Positions 51,567-60,581 of a stretch of 64,000 nt of DNA are shown here, piece after piece (position 1 is the first letter of the stretch; every line of letters begins with the position of its first letter). The notes under the pieces were generated by a model. The model did no database searches, was not told the origin of the DNA, and was given only the letters and a program-made list of their open reading frames with translations. Made by a program: the position numbers and the translations under genes. Source of the DNA: JBFMCT01 sp046565765 (GTDB lineage Bacteria; Actinomycetota; Acidimicrobiia; Acidimicrobiales; AC-14); contig JBKHXX010000032.1 of assembly GCA_046565765.1 (NCBI GenBank), positions 104,455-168,454 of the forward strand, read 5' to 3'.

Positions 51567-52192
51567 GCTCGACCACGTCCACCGCCGGCTTGCAGCACCC
51601 CCCTGCCGGCAGCGCGCCGGCCTCGGTCGTCGCCCTGCTCCGGAGGGTCGAGGAGAACCCCGTCATCGACGGCCCGGCCCGGGCCCTCGCCGCCCTGGCC
51701 CGCACGGTGGCGCCCACGGCGGGCGTCTCCGACGCCCTCCGTGGCACGTGGCTGGGCCATGCCCTCCACCCGCTGCTCACCGACTTCCCGCTGGGGGCGT
51801 GGATGAGCGCCTCCCTGCTCGACCTCGTGGGCGGCCCCGAGGCCCGAGGTCCCGCCCGCCGGCTGGTGGGCTTCGGCCTGCTGGCGGCGGTGCCCACGGT
51901 GGCCTCGGGCCTGGCCGAGTGGCAGGACACCGGGGGGCGCAGCCGCCGGGTCGGCGTGGTCCACGCCGCCGTCAACGCCACCGCCACCACGCTGTACCTG
52001 TCCTCCTGGCTGGCCCGCCGCCGCAGCAGCCACCGGGTCGCCGTCGGCCTGGGCGTCGCCGGCGGGCTGGTCGCCACCCTCGGCGGCTACTTCGGCGGCC
52101 ACCTCACCCTCGTCCGCAAGATCGGCACCACCGACGCGGCCTTCGGCACGGAGGTTTCCGGCGTGGCTCCCACGCCGCCGAAGGACCGTTAG
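51563..52192 (+). CDS. DUF2231 membrane protein
   Basis: A 209-residue protein with about four hydrophobic helices after a soluble N-terminus. The DUF2231 core is LGHALHPLLTDFPLGAWMSASLLDLVGG near residue 75, with GLLAAVPTVASGLAEWQDT and a final GGYFGGHLTLV. The His in GHALHP and GGHL are conserved in this family and could bind haem or metal. Function unknown. It overlaps the oxidoreductase stop by 4 bases (ATGA), suggesting a membrane partner for that enzyme. Confidence 0.83.
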   Translation: MSSTTSTAGLQHPPAGSAPASVVALLRRVEENPVIDGPARALAALARTVAPTAGVSDALRGTWLGHALHPLLTDFPLGAWMSASLLDLVGGPEARGPARRLVGFGLLAAVPTVASGLAEWQDTGGRSRRVGVVHAAVNATATTLYLSSWLARRRSSHRVAVGLGVAGGLVATLGGYFGGHLTLVRKIGTTDAAFGTEVSGVAPTPPKDR

Positions 52193-52206
52193 CTACCGTC
52201 CGGCCC

Positions 52207-53433
52207 GTGCGCCCGGGCCCGCTCCGCTCGCCGCCCTTCCGGCGGTTGTTCGCGGCGCAGACCATCTCCCGGTGGGGCGACACCTTCAACGCGGTGGCGC
52301 TGGTCATCGCCGTGTTCCGCCTCACCGGTTCGGGCGTGCAGGTGGCCGCCACGGTCGCCTTCGAGATCGTGCCGGTGCTGCTGCTGGGCTTCGTGGCGGG
52401 GGCGGTGGTCGACCGCCGTCCCCGCAAACGGGTGATGGTCGCCGCCGACGTGGGAAGGGCGGCGGTGGCGCTGGCCCTGGCCGTCGGGGGGGAGCACGTA
52501 GCCCTGCTCTACGCCGGTGCCTTCGCCCTCTCCGCCGGCTCGGTCTTCTTCAACCCGGCCGCGGCCAGCCTGCTCCCGGGGGTGGTCGAGCGCGACGAGC
52601 TCGTCGCCGCCAACTCGGCCCTGTGGTCGGCGGCCGTGCTGTCCCAGATCGCCCTGGCCCCTCTCGCCGGAGCCATCGTCGCCTTTGCCGGACCGGGACC
52701 GGCCTTCGCCGTCAACGCGGCCTCCTTCCTCCTCTCCGCCGCCCTGCTGCGGGGGCTGCCCGAGGGCGCGCCGGCCCCCGCCGCTCCCATCGGCACGCCC
52801 ACCAGGCGGCTGGCCGACGTGGCCGAGGGGCTGCGCATCGTCCGATCCAGCCGCTTCCTGGGCACCCTCGCCGCCGTGCAGGCCCTGGCCGCGCTGTCGG
52901 CCGGCGCCACGTCGGCCCTGCTGGTGGTGCTGGCCGACCGCCATCTGGACGCCGGTCCCGGACGCTTCGGCATGCTCATCGGGGCCATCGGCGTGGGCGC
53001 CGGCCTGGGGCCCCTGGCCCTGCGGCGGCTGCTGGCCGACCCCCGCCGCCCTTCCCTGCTGTTCGGGCCCTACCTCCTGCGGGGCGGCGTCGACCTGGCC
53101 TTGGCCGCCTCGTCGAGCTTCCCCCTCGCCCTGGTCTCCCTCGCCGTCTACGGGGTGGGCACGTCGACCGGCATGGTCACGTACAACAGCGTCCTGCAGT
53201 CCACAGTGCCCGACCGGCTGCGGGGGCGGGTGTTCGCCTGCTACGACGTGGTGTGGCAGACCGCTCGCCTGGCCAGCCTGGGCCTCGGCGGCCTCCTCGC
53301 CGACGGCCTCGGGGTGCGGTCCGTCTACGTTCTGGGCGGGGCCCTCCTCCTCGCCGCCGGCGGCCTCGGCCTGGTCCGCCTGCGCACCGCAGACCACCTC
53401 TCCGTCCCCGAGCCGGCCCCTACGGCAGGTTGA
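52207..53433 (+). CDS. Major facilitator superfamily transporter
   Basis: A 408-residue protein with about twelve hydrophobic helices, close to the enterobactin-exporter/MFS-3 group. It begins PFRRLFAAQTISRWGDTFNAVA, has the loop motif VAGAVVDRRPRKRVM near residue 75, and a later copy TVPDRLRGRVFACYDVVWQT near 335. The substrate is unknown, and related proteins export siderophores, drugs or metabolites. GTG 52207 lies 14 bases after the DUF2231 stop. Its last 14 bases overlap the convergent sigma factor gene. Confidence 0.88.
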   Translation: MRPGPLRSPPFRRLFAAQTISRWGDTFNAVALVIAVFRLTGSGVQVAATVAFEIVPVLLLGFVAGAVVDRRPRKRVMVAADVGRAAVALALAVGGEHVALLYAGAFALSAGSVFFNPAAASLLPGVVERDELVAANSALWSAAVLSQIALAPLAGAIVAFAGPGPAFAVNAASFLLSAALLRGLPEGAPAPAAPIGTPTRRLADVAEGLRIVRSSRFLGTLAAVQALAALSAGATSALLVVLADRHLDAGPGRFGMLIGAIGVGAGLGPLALRRLLADPRRPSLLFGPYLLRGGVDLALAASSSFPLALVSLAVYGVGTSTGMVTYNSVLQSTVPDRLRGRVFACYDVVWQTARLASLGLGGLLADGLGVRSVYVLGGALLLAAGGLGLVRLRTADHLSVPEPAPTAG

Positions 53434-54637
53434 GCGCGCCCCGCCGCTGGCGGAGCAGGTGGCGCTCGGCGCGGTTGTCGGTGCGGGCCAGGGCGGCGTC
53501 GTAGGCGGTGGCCGCCTCGTCCAGCCGCCCCAGCCGGCGCAGGAGGTCGGCCCGGGTGGCGTGCAACAGGTGGTAGTCGTCCAGACCGAGGGCGTCGACG
53601 AGCTCCAGGGCAGGCGCCGGGCCGTCCACCTCGGCCACCGCCACGGCCCGGTTCAAGGCCACCACCGGCGTGGGGGTGAAGGCCAGCAGCTGGTCGTAGA
53701 GCTGGACGATCTGGCGCCAGTCGGTCGCCTCCGCGGTCGGGGCGGACGTGTGCACGGCGTTGATGGCGGCCTGGATCTGGTACGGGCCGGGGCGGTTGCG
53801 CCGCAGGCAGGCCCGCACCAGGTCGTGGCCCTCGGCGATCAGCGCCCGGTCCCACCGGGAGCGGTCCTGGTCGGGCAGCAGGACCATCGACCCGTCCGGC
53901 CCCGTCCGGGCCGGACGGCGGCCCTCGGTCAGCAGGAGCAGGGCGAGGAGGCCTCGAGCCTCCGGTTCGTCGGGCATGAGCTCGACGAGCAGGCGGGCCA
54001 GGCGTATGGCCTCGGCGCACAGGTCGGCCCGCACCAGGTCGTCGCCGGCGGTGGCCACGTACCCCTCGTTGAAGATCAGGTAGATCACCGCCAGCACCGG
54101 CTTGAGCCGGTCCGGCAGCTCGGCGTCTCTCGGCACCCGGTAGGGGATGCGGGCGGCCCGGATCTTGTTCTTGGCCCGCACCAGCCGCTGAGCCATGGTG
54201 GGCTCCGACACGAGGAAGGAGCGGGCGATCTCGGGCGTCTGGAGCCCGGCGATCAGCCGCAGGGTCAGGGCCACCTGCGCGCTCGGGGCGAGGGCGGGGT
54301 GGCAGCAGGTGAAGATCAGGCGTAGGCGGTCGTCGGACACTGGTCCCACCTCGGGGAGCTCGTCGGGCGCATGCAGGCGGGCGGCCTGCTGGTGGCGGTC
54401 GTCGCGGGACGACTCCCGCCGCATCCGGTCGTAGGCCTTGTTGCGGGCGGTGGTGATGATCCACCCCGCCGGGCTGGGCGGCACGCCGGTCTCGGGCCAG
54501 CGCCGCAGCGCCGCCACGAACGCCTCCTGGACCGCCTCCTCGGCGACGTCGATGTCACCGAAGAGGCGGATCAGGGTGGCGACGGCCTTCCCCGACTCGG
54601 CGCGGAAGACGGCCTCGACGTGGCTCGCAGGCAGCAC
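53420..54637 (-). CDS. ECF42-type sigma factor with C-terminal TPR-like extension
   Basis: About 405 residues. Sigma region 2 is VEAVFRAESGKAVATLIRLFGDIDVAEEAVQEAFVAAL at residues 5-45, with PAGWIITTARNKAYDRMRRES. Region 4 is LRLIAGLQTPEIARSFLVSEPTMAQRLVRAKNKI near 145. Residues about 190-400 are a helical TPR-like domain (VYLIFNEGY-type segment, PVVALNRAVAVAEVDGP, YHLLHATRADLLRRLGRLDEA) typical of ECF42. In that group the partner is a DGPF protein, and the gene just upstream encodes one. The start is GTG 54637. A CTG at 54655 overlapping the upstream TGA (CTGA) is the alternative. No anti-sigma gene is present, as expected. Confidence 0.9.
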   Translation of the reverse strand: MLPASHVEAVFRAESGKAVATLIRLFGDIDVAEEAVQEAFVAALRRWPETGVPPSPAGWIITTARNKAYDRMRRESSRDDRHQQAARLHAPDELPEVGPVSDDRLRLIFTCCHPALAPSAQVALTLRLIAGLQTPEIARSFLVSEPTMAQRLVRAKNKIRAARIPYRVPRDAELPDRLKPVLAVIYLIFNEGYVATAGDDLVRADLCAEAIRLARLLVELMPDEPEARGLLALLLLTEGRRPARTGPDGSMVLLPDQDRSRWDRALIAEGHDLVRACLRRNRPGPYQIQAAINAVHTSAPTAEATDWRQIVQLYDQLLAFTPTPVVALNRAVAVAEVDGPAPALELVDALGLDDYHLLHATRADLLRRLGRLDEAATAYDAALARTDNRAERHLLRQRRGALNLP

Positions 54638-54651
54638 GGCCCGGGAACGGC

Positions 54652-55008
54652 TCAGGCCTCGGGCTCGTCCTGGAAGGGACGCACCTCGACCGGGCCGCGG
54701 CAGGCGACGGTGGCCTTGCGGGCCCAGGCCAGGGCGGTGTCGAGGTCGTCGACCTTGATGACCCAGAAGCCGCCGAGCTGCTCCTTCGCCTCGGGGAAGG
54801 GGCCGTCGGTCGTGATCACCTCGCCGTCCTGCTGGCGGACGACGGTGGCGGTGCTGGCCTCGTGCAGCCCGCCCGCGAACACCCACACCCCGGCGTCCTG
54901 GAGCTCCTTGTTCAGGGCGTCCACGTCGGCGTAGATGGTGGCCACCTCGTCGGCGGCGGGAAGCTCCTGGCCCTCGACCATGTAGACGGAAAGCAGGTAC
55001 TCGCTCAT
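54652..55008 (-). CDS. YCII/DGPF-family protein, partner of the ECF42 sigma factor
   Basis: A 118-residue alpha/beta protein. It begins MSEYLLSVYMVEGQELPAAD and carries TDGPFPEAKEQLGGFWVI near residue 70, the DGPF signature for which the family is named. It has A-x-x-WA-x-K and PVEVRPF at the end. DGPF proteins are encoded with ECF42 sigma factors and are usually among their targets. The reaction is not known. ATG 55008 has GGAGG 10 bases upstream. The 222 bases before it (55009-55230) hold no gene I can support and should contain the promoter. Confidence 0.88.
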   Translation of the reverse strand: MSEYLLSVYMVEGQELPAADEVATIYADVDALNKELQDAGVWVFAGGLHEASTATVVRQQDGEVITTDGPFPEAKEQLGGFWVIKVDDLDTALAWARKATVACRGPVEVRPFQDEPEA

Positions 55009-55230
55009 GTCTTTCGCCTCCTTCGGCGCACCGGCTCCGTGCCGGCCTCTCGGTTCCTAGACGAACGCCCACCGCCCGGATCGACAGCTCCACGGAACAA
55101 AACGAGGAAGGAATTTTCCCGGCGGGCTGCGCCCGCCATACTGCTCGCACTTCGACCGCACCGCTGCCCCCGACGGGGAAGGGTGCGCCGGGCAGGCCCG
55201 GTTGGCGACGTGTGGGGCCGGGAGAAGCGC

Positions 55231-55821
55231 TCAGCCCAGCCAGGGTCGGACGTCGACCTGGTCCTCGAAGCCGACCGAGGTCGCCGGCGCCTGCGATGCC
55301 ATCCGGGCACCCATCGAGTACCCGGCCGTGCTGTTGCCCCGCACCTCGAGGCCGAGCCACACCAAGCGGGCGCGGAGGCCGGACATACGGCTGGCCAGCA
55401 CGTTGCGCCGAGGGATGCCGTCCGGCCATACCGCCCGGATCAGCTCCTCCGCCGGCACGTGGTCGTTGAACCGGTCGACGAGAACGGCGGCGAGGCCCCG
55501 CTCCTTCGGCGCCAGATGGACCCCGCGAGGACCGACCCGCAGCGTGCCCGAGTCGTCGAGACGGGGCTGGCCGTGGCCATGCCCGAGCGAGCGCAGCGCC
55601 ACACCTCGGAGGCGAGCGCGCAACTCACGCTCGTCGCCGCTGGCCCGCATCCAGTCCTGGCAGCAGTCGGCTGCCACCGGCGGCTCGCTGCCGTCGGCGA
55701 CGACGACGAGCCTCGGTACCGCCCGACGGGACAACTGGTGCAGCAGTTCCCGGTCGGCCGGCCACCGGACGATACGGACGCCGCCGTGCACCTGGCTGCG
55801 CCCGACGAGGTCGGAAACCAC
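55231..55821 (-). CDS. GlnR-like atypical response regulator
   Basis: About 196 residues. The N-terminal part (RIVRWPADRELLHQLSRRAVPRLVVVADG) has the strand-helix layout of a receiver but no acidic pocket or phospho-Asp. The C-terminal part is an OmpR-type winged helix (RVGPRGVHLAPKERGLAAVLVD, VPAEELIRAVWPDG, VLASRMSGLRARL, GNSTAGYSM). This is the pattern of actinobacterial GlnR, the phosphorylation-independent regulator of nitrogen genes. It lies 63 bases after glnK on the same strand, which supports control of nitrogen uptake. GTG 55821 is preferred, and GTG 55875 would add 18 residues. Confidence 0.75.
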   Translation of the reverse strand: MVSDLVGRSQVHGGVRIVRWPADRELLHQLSRRAVPRLVVVADGSEPPVAADCCQDWMRASGDERELRARLRGVALRSLGHGHGQPRLDDSGTLRVGPRGVHLAPKERGLAAVLVDRFNDHVPAEELIRAVWPDGIPRRNVLASRMSGLRARLVWLGLEVRGNSTAGYSMGARMASQAPATSVGFEDQVDVRPWLG

Positions 55822-55884
55822 GATCCCCCTCTCCTCGTGCGGCCCCGGCGCCTCCGCCGGGCGCCGGCAGGCCACATCGGAAGC

Positions 55885-56226
55885 TCAGGTGGCGTCGGTG
55901 CCCATCTCGCCCGTACGGATGCGCATCACCCGGGAGACGTCGGTGACCCAGATCTTGCCGTCCCCTATGGCGCCGGTGTGGGCGCACGACCGGATGATCT
56001 CCATGATCTTCTCCGCCTCGTCCATGCCGCACAGAACCTCGATGCGGATCTTCGGGATGAGGTCGACGACGTACTCGGCACCGCGGTACGTCTCGGTGTG
56101 ACCGCCCTGGCGGCCGAAGCCGCGCACCTCGGTCACGGTGAGGCCGTTCACGCCGGCGGACCGGAGACCATCCTTCACGGCTTCGAGCATGTGGGGCTTG
56201 ATGATGGCGGTGACGAGCGAGATCAT
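55885..56226 (-). CDS. glnK: PII nitrogen signalling protein
   Basis: A 113-residue trimer-forming sensor of 2-oxoglutarate and ATP/ADP. It begins MISLVTAIIKPHMLEAVKDG. The T-loop has HTETYRGAEYVVDLIPK, with the modifiable Tyr near residue 51. The C-terminal loop is GAIGDGKIWVTDV. Nine bases separate it from amtB, so the pair is the standard glnK-amtB unit in which GlnK plugs the ammonium channel. In actinobacteria the T-loop Tyr is adenylylated. Confidence 0.95.
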   Translation of the reverse strand: MISLVTAIIKPHMLEAVKDGLRSAGVNGLTVTEVRGFGRQGGHTETYRGAEYVVDLIPKIRIEVLCGMDEAEKIMEIIRSCAHTGAIGDGKIWVTDVSRVMRIRTGEMGTDAT

Positions 56227-56235
56227 GCCGCCCGC

Positions 56236-57627
56236 CTAGACCGTCGCGCCGGACACTCGGGTGGCGCCGACGGGCACCGGCGCGACAGGCGGGGCGACGT
56301 CGGGCCCGTAGCCCGGAGCGCCGTGCTCGAGCACGTCCAGACCAGCCAGCTCCTCCTCCTCCGACACCCGCAGCCCGATGGTGGCTTTGATGGCGAGGAA
56401 GAGAATCCCAGCGGTGACGGCGACGAACGCACCCACCGCGGCCACGCCGATGACCTGGGTGACGAGCTGGTCCGCCCCGCCACCGTAGAGGAGACCCTGC
56501 TGCCAGAAGTCGGAGTCGGCAGTGGCGAAGAGCCCCACGCAGATCGTGCCGAACGCCCCGCACACCCCGTGCACGGAGATCGCGCCGACGGGATCGTCCA
56601 CTCCGATGCGGTCGAAGAACAGCACCGCGAACACGACGATGGCCCCGGCCAGGGCGCCGATGACGATGGCGCCGACGTTGCTCACGGCCGCCGTCCCGGC
56701 GGTGATCCCGACGAGACCGGCCAGCATGCCGTTGGCGGCCATGGCAACGTCGGGCTTGCCGCTCTTGGCCCAGATCACCAGCATCGAGGCGATGGCCCCG
56801 GCGGCGGCGGCCAGGGTCGTGGTCACCGCGATGCCGCCGATGGCGCCGTCGGCCGCCAACTCCGAGCCGGGGTTGAACCCGTACCAGCCGACCAGGAGGA
56901 TGAACGTCCCCAGCACCGCGTACGGGATGTTGTGCGCCGGGATGGCACGGGGCTTGCCGTCCGGCCCGTACTTGCCGATGCGAGGTCCGAGCACGATGGC
57001 GCCCATCAGCGCCGCGACACCGCCCGTCATGTGCACCATGGTGGAGCCAGCGAAATCGTGGAACGGCGTCGAGAGCTGGGCCATCCAGCCACCACCCCAG
57101 TTCCAGTGGACGACGATGGGATAGATGATCCCCGAGATGAAGATCGAGTAGACGAAGTAGCTCTTGAACTTCGTCCGCTCGGCCATGGCGCCCGAGACGA
57201 TGGTCGCGGCCGTCGCCGCGAACGCAACCTGGAAGATGAACGTCACCGGGACGGTCAGCGTGCCGTACTGGAAGGCGCCGTCGCCGAGGAACCAGCCCGT
57301 GCTCCCGAAGAAGTCGTTGCCGGCGCCGAAGGCGATGGCGTAGCCGACGGCGAAGAAGGCGAGCGCCCCTGCGCAGAAGTCCATCAGGTTCTTCATCATG
57401 ATGTTGGCCACGCTCTTGGCCCTGGTCAGGCCCGCCTCCACGAGCGCGAAGCCCGCCTGCATGAAGATCACGAGGATGGCCGCGACCAGCACGAACACGT
57501 TGTCGAGGTTCGTCTGGACGTCCTCGGCCAAGACCTCGGCCTCCTGTGCTCCAGCCGTGGTGGCCGTCAGGACTACCGCGCCTGCTGCCATCGCCGCGCC
57601 CCCGACCCACTTCGTCCTGTGTCGCAA
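56236..57627 (-). CDS. amtB: Ammonium transporter
   Basis: A 463-residue Amt-family channel with a cleavable signal (AAMAAGAVVLTATTAGAQ) and eleven membrane helices. The pore histidines are seen in STMVHMTGGVAALMGA and ISVHGVCGAFGTICVG. FALVEAGLTRAKSVANIMMKNL near residue 65 is conserved. The start is TTG 57627 with GGAGG 6 bases upstream. The alternative ATG (12 codons in) would shorten the signal. It is the first gene of amtB-glnK-glnR-like and is divergent from the GT20 gene. Confidence 0.95.
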   Translation of the reverse strand: MRHRTKWVGGAAMAAGAVVLTATTAGAQEAEVLAEDVQTNLDNVFVLVAAILVIFMQAGFALVEAGLTRAKSVANIMMKNLMDFCAGALAFFAVGYAIAFGAGNDFFGSTGWFLGDGAFQYGTLTVPVTFIFQVAFAATAATIVSGAMAERTKFKSYFVYSIFISGIIYPIVVHWNWGGGWMAQLSTPFHDFAGSTMVHMTGGVAALMGAIVLGPRIGKYGPDGKPRAIPAHNIPYAVLGTFILLVGWYGFNPGSELAADGAIGGIAVTTTLAAAAGAIASMLVIWAKSGKPDVAMAANGMLAGLVGITAGTAAVSNVGAIVIGALAGAIVVFAVLFFDRIGVDDPVGAISVHGVCGAFGTICVGLFATADSDFWQQGLLYGGGADQLVTQVIGVAAVGAFVAVTAGILFLAIKATIGLRVSEEEELAGLDVLEHGAPGYGPDVAPPVAPVPVGATRVSGATV

Positions 57628-57806
57628 CCTTCCTCCGTTCGGGTCTGTCCTTCATTGGCACCGGGTTGCGAACAGCGCGTCATGGAGCTCCCGACCACCT
57701 GCGCGCACGTCCACGTGCCGACCTGCGATGCAGAGTAAGGAGGGGATATGTCACGCCCGTCACCGAGGCATGAACGGTGTGTTTCGACGTGGGTAGAGGC
57801 CCGTCG

Positions 57807-59282
57807 ATGGGCGACCCGGCCTCCGACGACCGCGTCATCTTCCTCTCCAACCGGGGCCCGGTGCAGTACGACCGGGCCGACGGCGAGCGCACGAGCAGCC
57901 GGGGCGGGGGCGGCCTGGTGACCGCCCTGTCGTCGCTGGCGGGCCGCCTCGACCACTCGGTGTGGGTGTGCGGGGCCTTGACCGACGAGGACGCCGAGGT
58001 GGCGCGCGAGAACGGCGGCAAGGCGTTCACCGTGGGCGGCGAGGACGGCGAGCTCTCCGTCCGCATGGTGGAGACCGACGAGGACGCCCGCCAGAAGTTC
58101 TACACGGTCATCGCCAACCCGCTGCTGTGGTTCATCCAGCACTACCTGTGGGCGTTGAGCGACGCCCCCGACATCACCAGCCGGGAGACCGACGCCTTCC
58201 ACAACGGGTACGTGCCGGTCAACGAGGCGTTCGCCGACGCCGTCGCCGAGGAGGTCGACCGCCTGGGCGGCGACGTCACCGTCATGGTGCAGGACTACCA
58301 CTTCTACCTGGTGCCCCAGCTGCTGCGGGAGCGCTGCCCGGAGGTGTTCCTCCACCACTTCGTGCACATCCCCTGGCCGCAGCCCGACGCCTGGCGGGTG
58401 CTGCCGCAGCCGATGCGGGAGGCGGTGCTCACCGGCATCCTCGGCAACGACATCGTCGCCTTCCACACCCAGCGCTACGCCCGCAACTTCCTGCTCGGCT
58501 GCCAGGAGCTGCTCGATCTCCCTGTCGACCTCGAATCCCTCAAGGTGCAGGTGGACGGCCGGACCGTCCGGGCCCGGTGGTACCCGATCTCGATCGACCC
58601 CGACGACCTCGACCGCCGAGCCGCGTCGGAGCCGGTCCTCGAGCACGAGCGGGAGCTGCGCGCCCGCCGCCGCGACCATCTCGTCCTGCGGGTGGACCGG
58701 GCCGACCTCAGCAAGAACATCGTGCGGGGCTTCAAGGCCTACGACGTGCTGCTCGACCAGCATCCCGAGCTGATGGAGCGGGTGACGTTCCTGGCGTTGA
58801 TCCAGCCCAGCCGCCAGGACGTCGAGGAGTACGGCCGGTACCTCGACGCCATCCGCCGGGTCGTGGCCGACGTCAACCTGAAGCACGGCACCGCCGACTG
58901 GCAGCCCATCGACCTCCGCCTCCAGGACGACCTCGACTTCGCCGTCGCCGCCTACAAGCTGTTCGACGTGCTGGTGGTCAACGCCATCTTCGACGGGATG
59001 AACCTGGTGGCCAAGGAAGCCGCCGTCGTCAACTGCAACGACGGCGTGCTGGCCCTGTCGGAGAACACCGGCGCTCACGAGGAGATGGGAGCGTTTTCCC
59101 TGACCCTGCACCCCTTCGACATCGAGCAACAGGCCGACATGCTGTGGACCGCCCTCACCATGGACCCCGGGGAGCGCAAGCAGCGCCACGACGCCTGCGC
59201 CGACATCGTCCGAGGCAACGACATCGGCAAGTGGCTGCGCGAGCAGCTCACCGACGTACGCAACCTCCGCGACCGGGCCTAG
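57807..59282 (+). CDS. otsA: GT20 glycosyltransferase, trehalose-6-phosphate synthase type
   Basis: A 491-residue glycosyltransferase. It has VIFLSNRGPVQYDR near residue 10, GGGGLVTALSSLAG near 40, and YHFYLVPQLLRERCPEVFLHHFVHIPWP near 165. LRVDRADLSKNIVRGFKAY near 295 holds the Arg/Lys that contact nucleotide phosphate. IFDGMNLVAKEAAVVNC near 395 and ALSENTGAHEEMG follow. The family makes trehalose 6-phosphate from nucleotide-glucose and glucose 6-phosphate, and glucosylglycerol phosphate synthases are similar. No phosphatase partner is adjacent. ATG 57807 has AGAGG about 7 bases upstream. The 179 bases before it also contain a stronger unused ribosome site at 57737-57744. Confidence 0.85.
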   Translation: MGDPASDDRVIFLSNRGPVQYDRADGERTSSRGGGGLVTALSSLAGRLDHSVWVCGALTDEDAEVARENGGKAFTVGGEDGELSVRMVETDEDARQKFYTVIANPLLWFIQHYLWALSDAPDITSRETDAFHNGYVPVNEAFADAVAEEVDRLGGDVTVMVQDYHFYLVPQLLRERCPEVFLHHFVHIPWPQPDAWRVLPQPMREAVLTGILGNDIVAFHTQRYARNFLLGCQELLDLPVDLESLKVQVDGRTVRARWYPISIDPDDLDRRAASEPVLEHERELRARRRDHLVLRVDRADLSKNIVRGFKAYDVLLDQHPELMERVTFLALIQPSRQDVEEYGRYLDAIRRVVADVNLKHGTADWQPIDLRLQDDLDFAVAAYKLFDVLVVNAIFDGMNLVAKEAAVVNCNDGVLALSENTGAHEEMGAFSLTLHPFDIEQQADMLWTALTMDPGERKQRHDACADIVRGNDIGKWLREQLTDVRNLRDRA

Positions 59283-59291
59283 GGATCCATC

Positions 59292-59319
59292 GGTGACCGG
59301 CCCTCCAGAGTGGTCAGCC
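59292..59319. terminator. Possible bidirectional hairpin between convergent genes
   Basis: In the 52-base gap between the GT20 and luciferase-like genes, GGTGACC and GGTCAGCC can pair imperfectly around a 13-base loop. It is weak but is the only structure in the gap. Confidence 0.3.
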
Positions 59320-59334
59320 ACCTACCCGCCCCAC

Positions 59335-60372
59335 CTACACCGCGAGCTGCTCCCTCACCACCGGGGCGACCTTCCGGCCGTACAGCTCGATGCACGTCAT
59401 CAGCTGCTCGTGGGGCAGCGTCCCGGTGCTGTACTTCAGGTCGAAGCGTGAGAGCTGCAGTCCCCGGGCGACCTTGACGATCTTGGCCGCCACCGTCTCC
59501 GGTGATCCCACGAACAGCGCCCCGTCCGGCCCGGCGGTCGTCTCGAACTGGGCCCGGGTGAGGGGCGGCCAGCCCCGCTCGCGGCCGATGCGGGCGTGCA
59601 TGGTCGCGTAGTGCGGCCACATCTCGTCCCGGGCCTGCTCGTCGGTGGCGGCCACGTAGCCGGGGCAGTGGGCGGCGACCGGCTGGCGGGGCTTCTGGTG
59701 CTCCTCGAGGGCCCGGTGGTACAGCTCCACGAGGGGCGCGAACCGCAGCGGCTCGCCTCCGATGATGGCCATGGTGAGCGGCAGGCCGTGGCGCGCCGCC
59801 CGCAGCACCGACTCGGGACTGCCCCCCACGCCGATCCACGTCGTCAGCCGGCCCGACTCGACCGGCGGGTACACGCGCTGGTTCTCCAAGGCGGCCCGGG
59901 TGCGCCCCTCCCAGGTCACCGGCCGCTGTTCGAGCAGGGCCACGAAGAGCTCGAGCTTCTCCTCGAACAGGAGGTGGTAGTCCTCCAGCCTGTAGCCGAA
60001 GAGCGGGAAGGACTCGGTGAACGAACCCCGGCCCAGGATCACCTCGGCCCGGCCCCCCGACACGGCGTCGAGCGTCGAGAAGCGCTCGAACACCCGCACC
60101 GGGTCGTCGGAGCTGAGGACCGTGACCGCCGACCCGAGGCGCAGGCGCGACGTCTGGGCCGCGATCGCGGCCAGCACCACGTCGGGCTCCGAGATGGCGA
60201 AGTCGGGCCGGTGGTGCTCCCCCAGCCCGATGAAGTCGAGACCGACCTGGTCGGCGAGCACGGCCTCGGCCACCACGTTGCGGATGACCCGGGCGTGGGG
60301 AAGCGGCCGCCCGCCGCCGTCAAGGGTGACGTCGCCGAAGGTGTCGAGGCCGAGTTCGAATGCGTCGGGCAT
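59335..60372 (-). CDS. Luciferase-like flavin/F420 monooxygenase-family protein
   Basis: A 345-residue TIM-barrel protein of the bacterial luciferase superfamily. It has FELGLDTFGDVTLDG at the N-terminus, LDFIGLGEHHRPDF near residue 48, LRLGSAVTVLSSDDPVRVFERFSTLDAVSGGRAE near 85, ILGRGSFTESFPLFG and a C-terminal VARGLQLSRFDLKY. FMN (or F420) would sit at the barrel mouth. The EHH-x-DF segment is typical of the group annotated as LLM monooxygenases. Substrate unknown. It is divergent from the next two genes with a 59-base gap. Confidence 0.88.
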   Translation of the reverse strand: MPDAFELGLDTFGDVTLDGGGRPLPHARVIRNVVAEAVLADQVGLDFIGLGEHHRPDFAISEPDVVLAAIAAQTSRLRLGSAVTVLSSDDPVRVFERFSTLDAVSGGRAEVILGRGSFTESFPLFGYRLEDYHLLFEEKLELFVALLEQRPVTWEGRTRAALENQRVYPPVESGRLTTWIGVGGSPESVLRAARHGLPLTMAIIGGEPLRFAPLVELYHRALEEHQKPRQPVAAHCPGYVAATDEQARDEMWPHYATMHARIGRERGWPPLTRAQFETTAGPDGALFVGSPETVAAKIVKVARGLQLSRFDLKYSTGTLPHEQLMTCIELYGRKVAPVVREQLAV

Positions 60373-60431
60373 GAGGCCCAGCGTGGTGCGGCACCGCCGC
60401 ATCCGCCAACCGCGGCGGCCACAATTAGCAC

Positions 60432-60581
60432 GTGCCGGTGACCGACCCGCAGGTGAACGACGCACTCCGCGTCGAGGACGACGACCGGATCCACTGCGGC
60501 CGGTGCCGTGCGCTCGCTACCCCGGGCGCCTTGGCCGTGCCGCGAAACGGCGCCCACGAGCAGACGCTCGGTAACCCTTGA
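60432..60581 (+). CDS. Possible 49-residue Cys-containing protein
   Basis: GTG 60432 opens a frame of 49 codons (MPVTDPQVNDALRVEDDDR, then IHCGRCRALATPGALAV) whose TGA overlaps the TTG of the next gene (TTGA). The C-x-x-C pair could be a small metal site. Support comes from the tight coupling and from filling an otherwise empty 205-base gap. There is no clear ribosome site and I recognise no family. Confidence 0.4.
   Translation: MPVTDPQVNDALRVEDDDRIHCGRCRALATPGALAVPRNGAHEQTLGNP

Noticed and set aside
60541..60560. CGAAACGGCGCC as a fourth copy of the palindromic element
   Set aside because: Only the AAACGG part matches. There is no GGGGCG arm nearby and no inverted partner.
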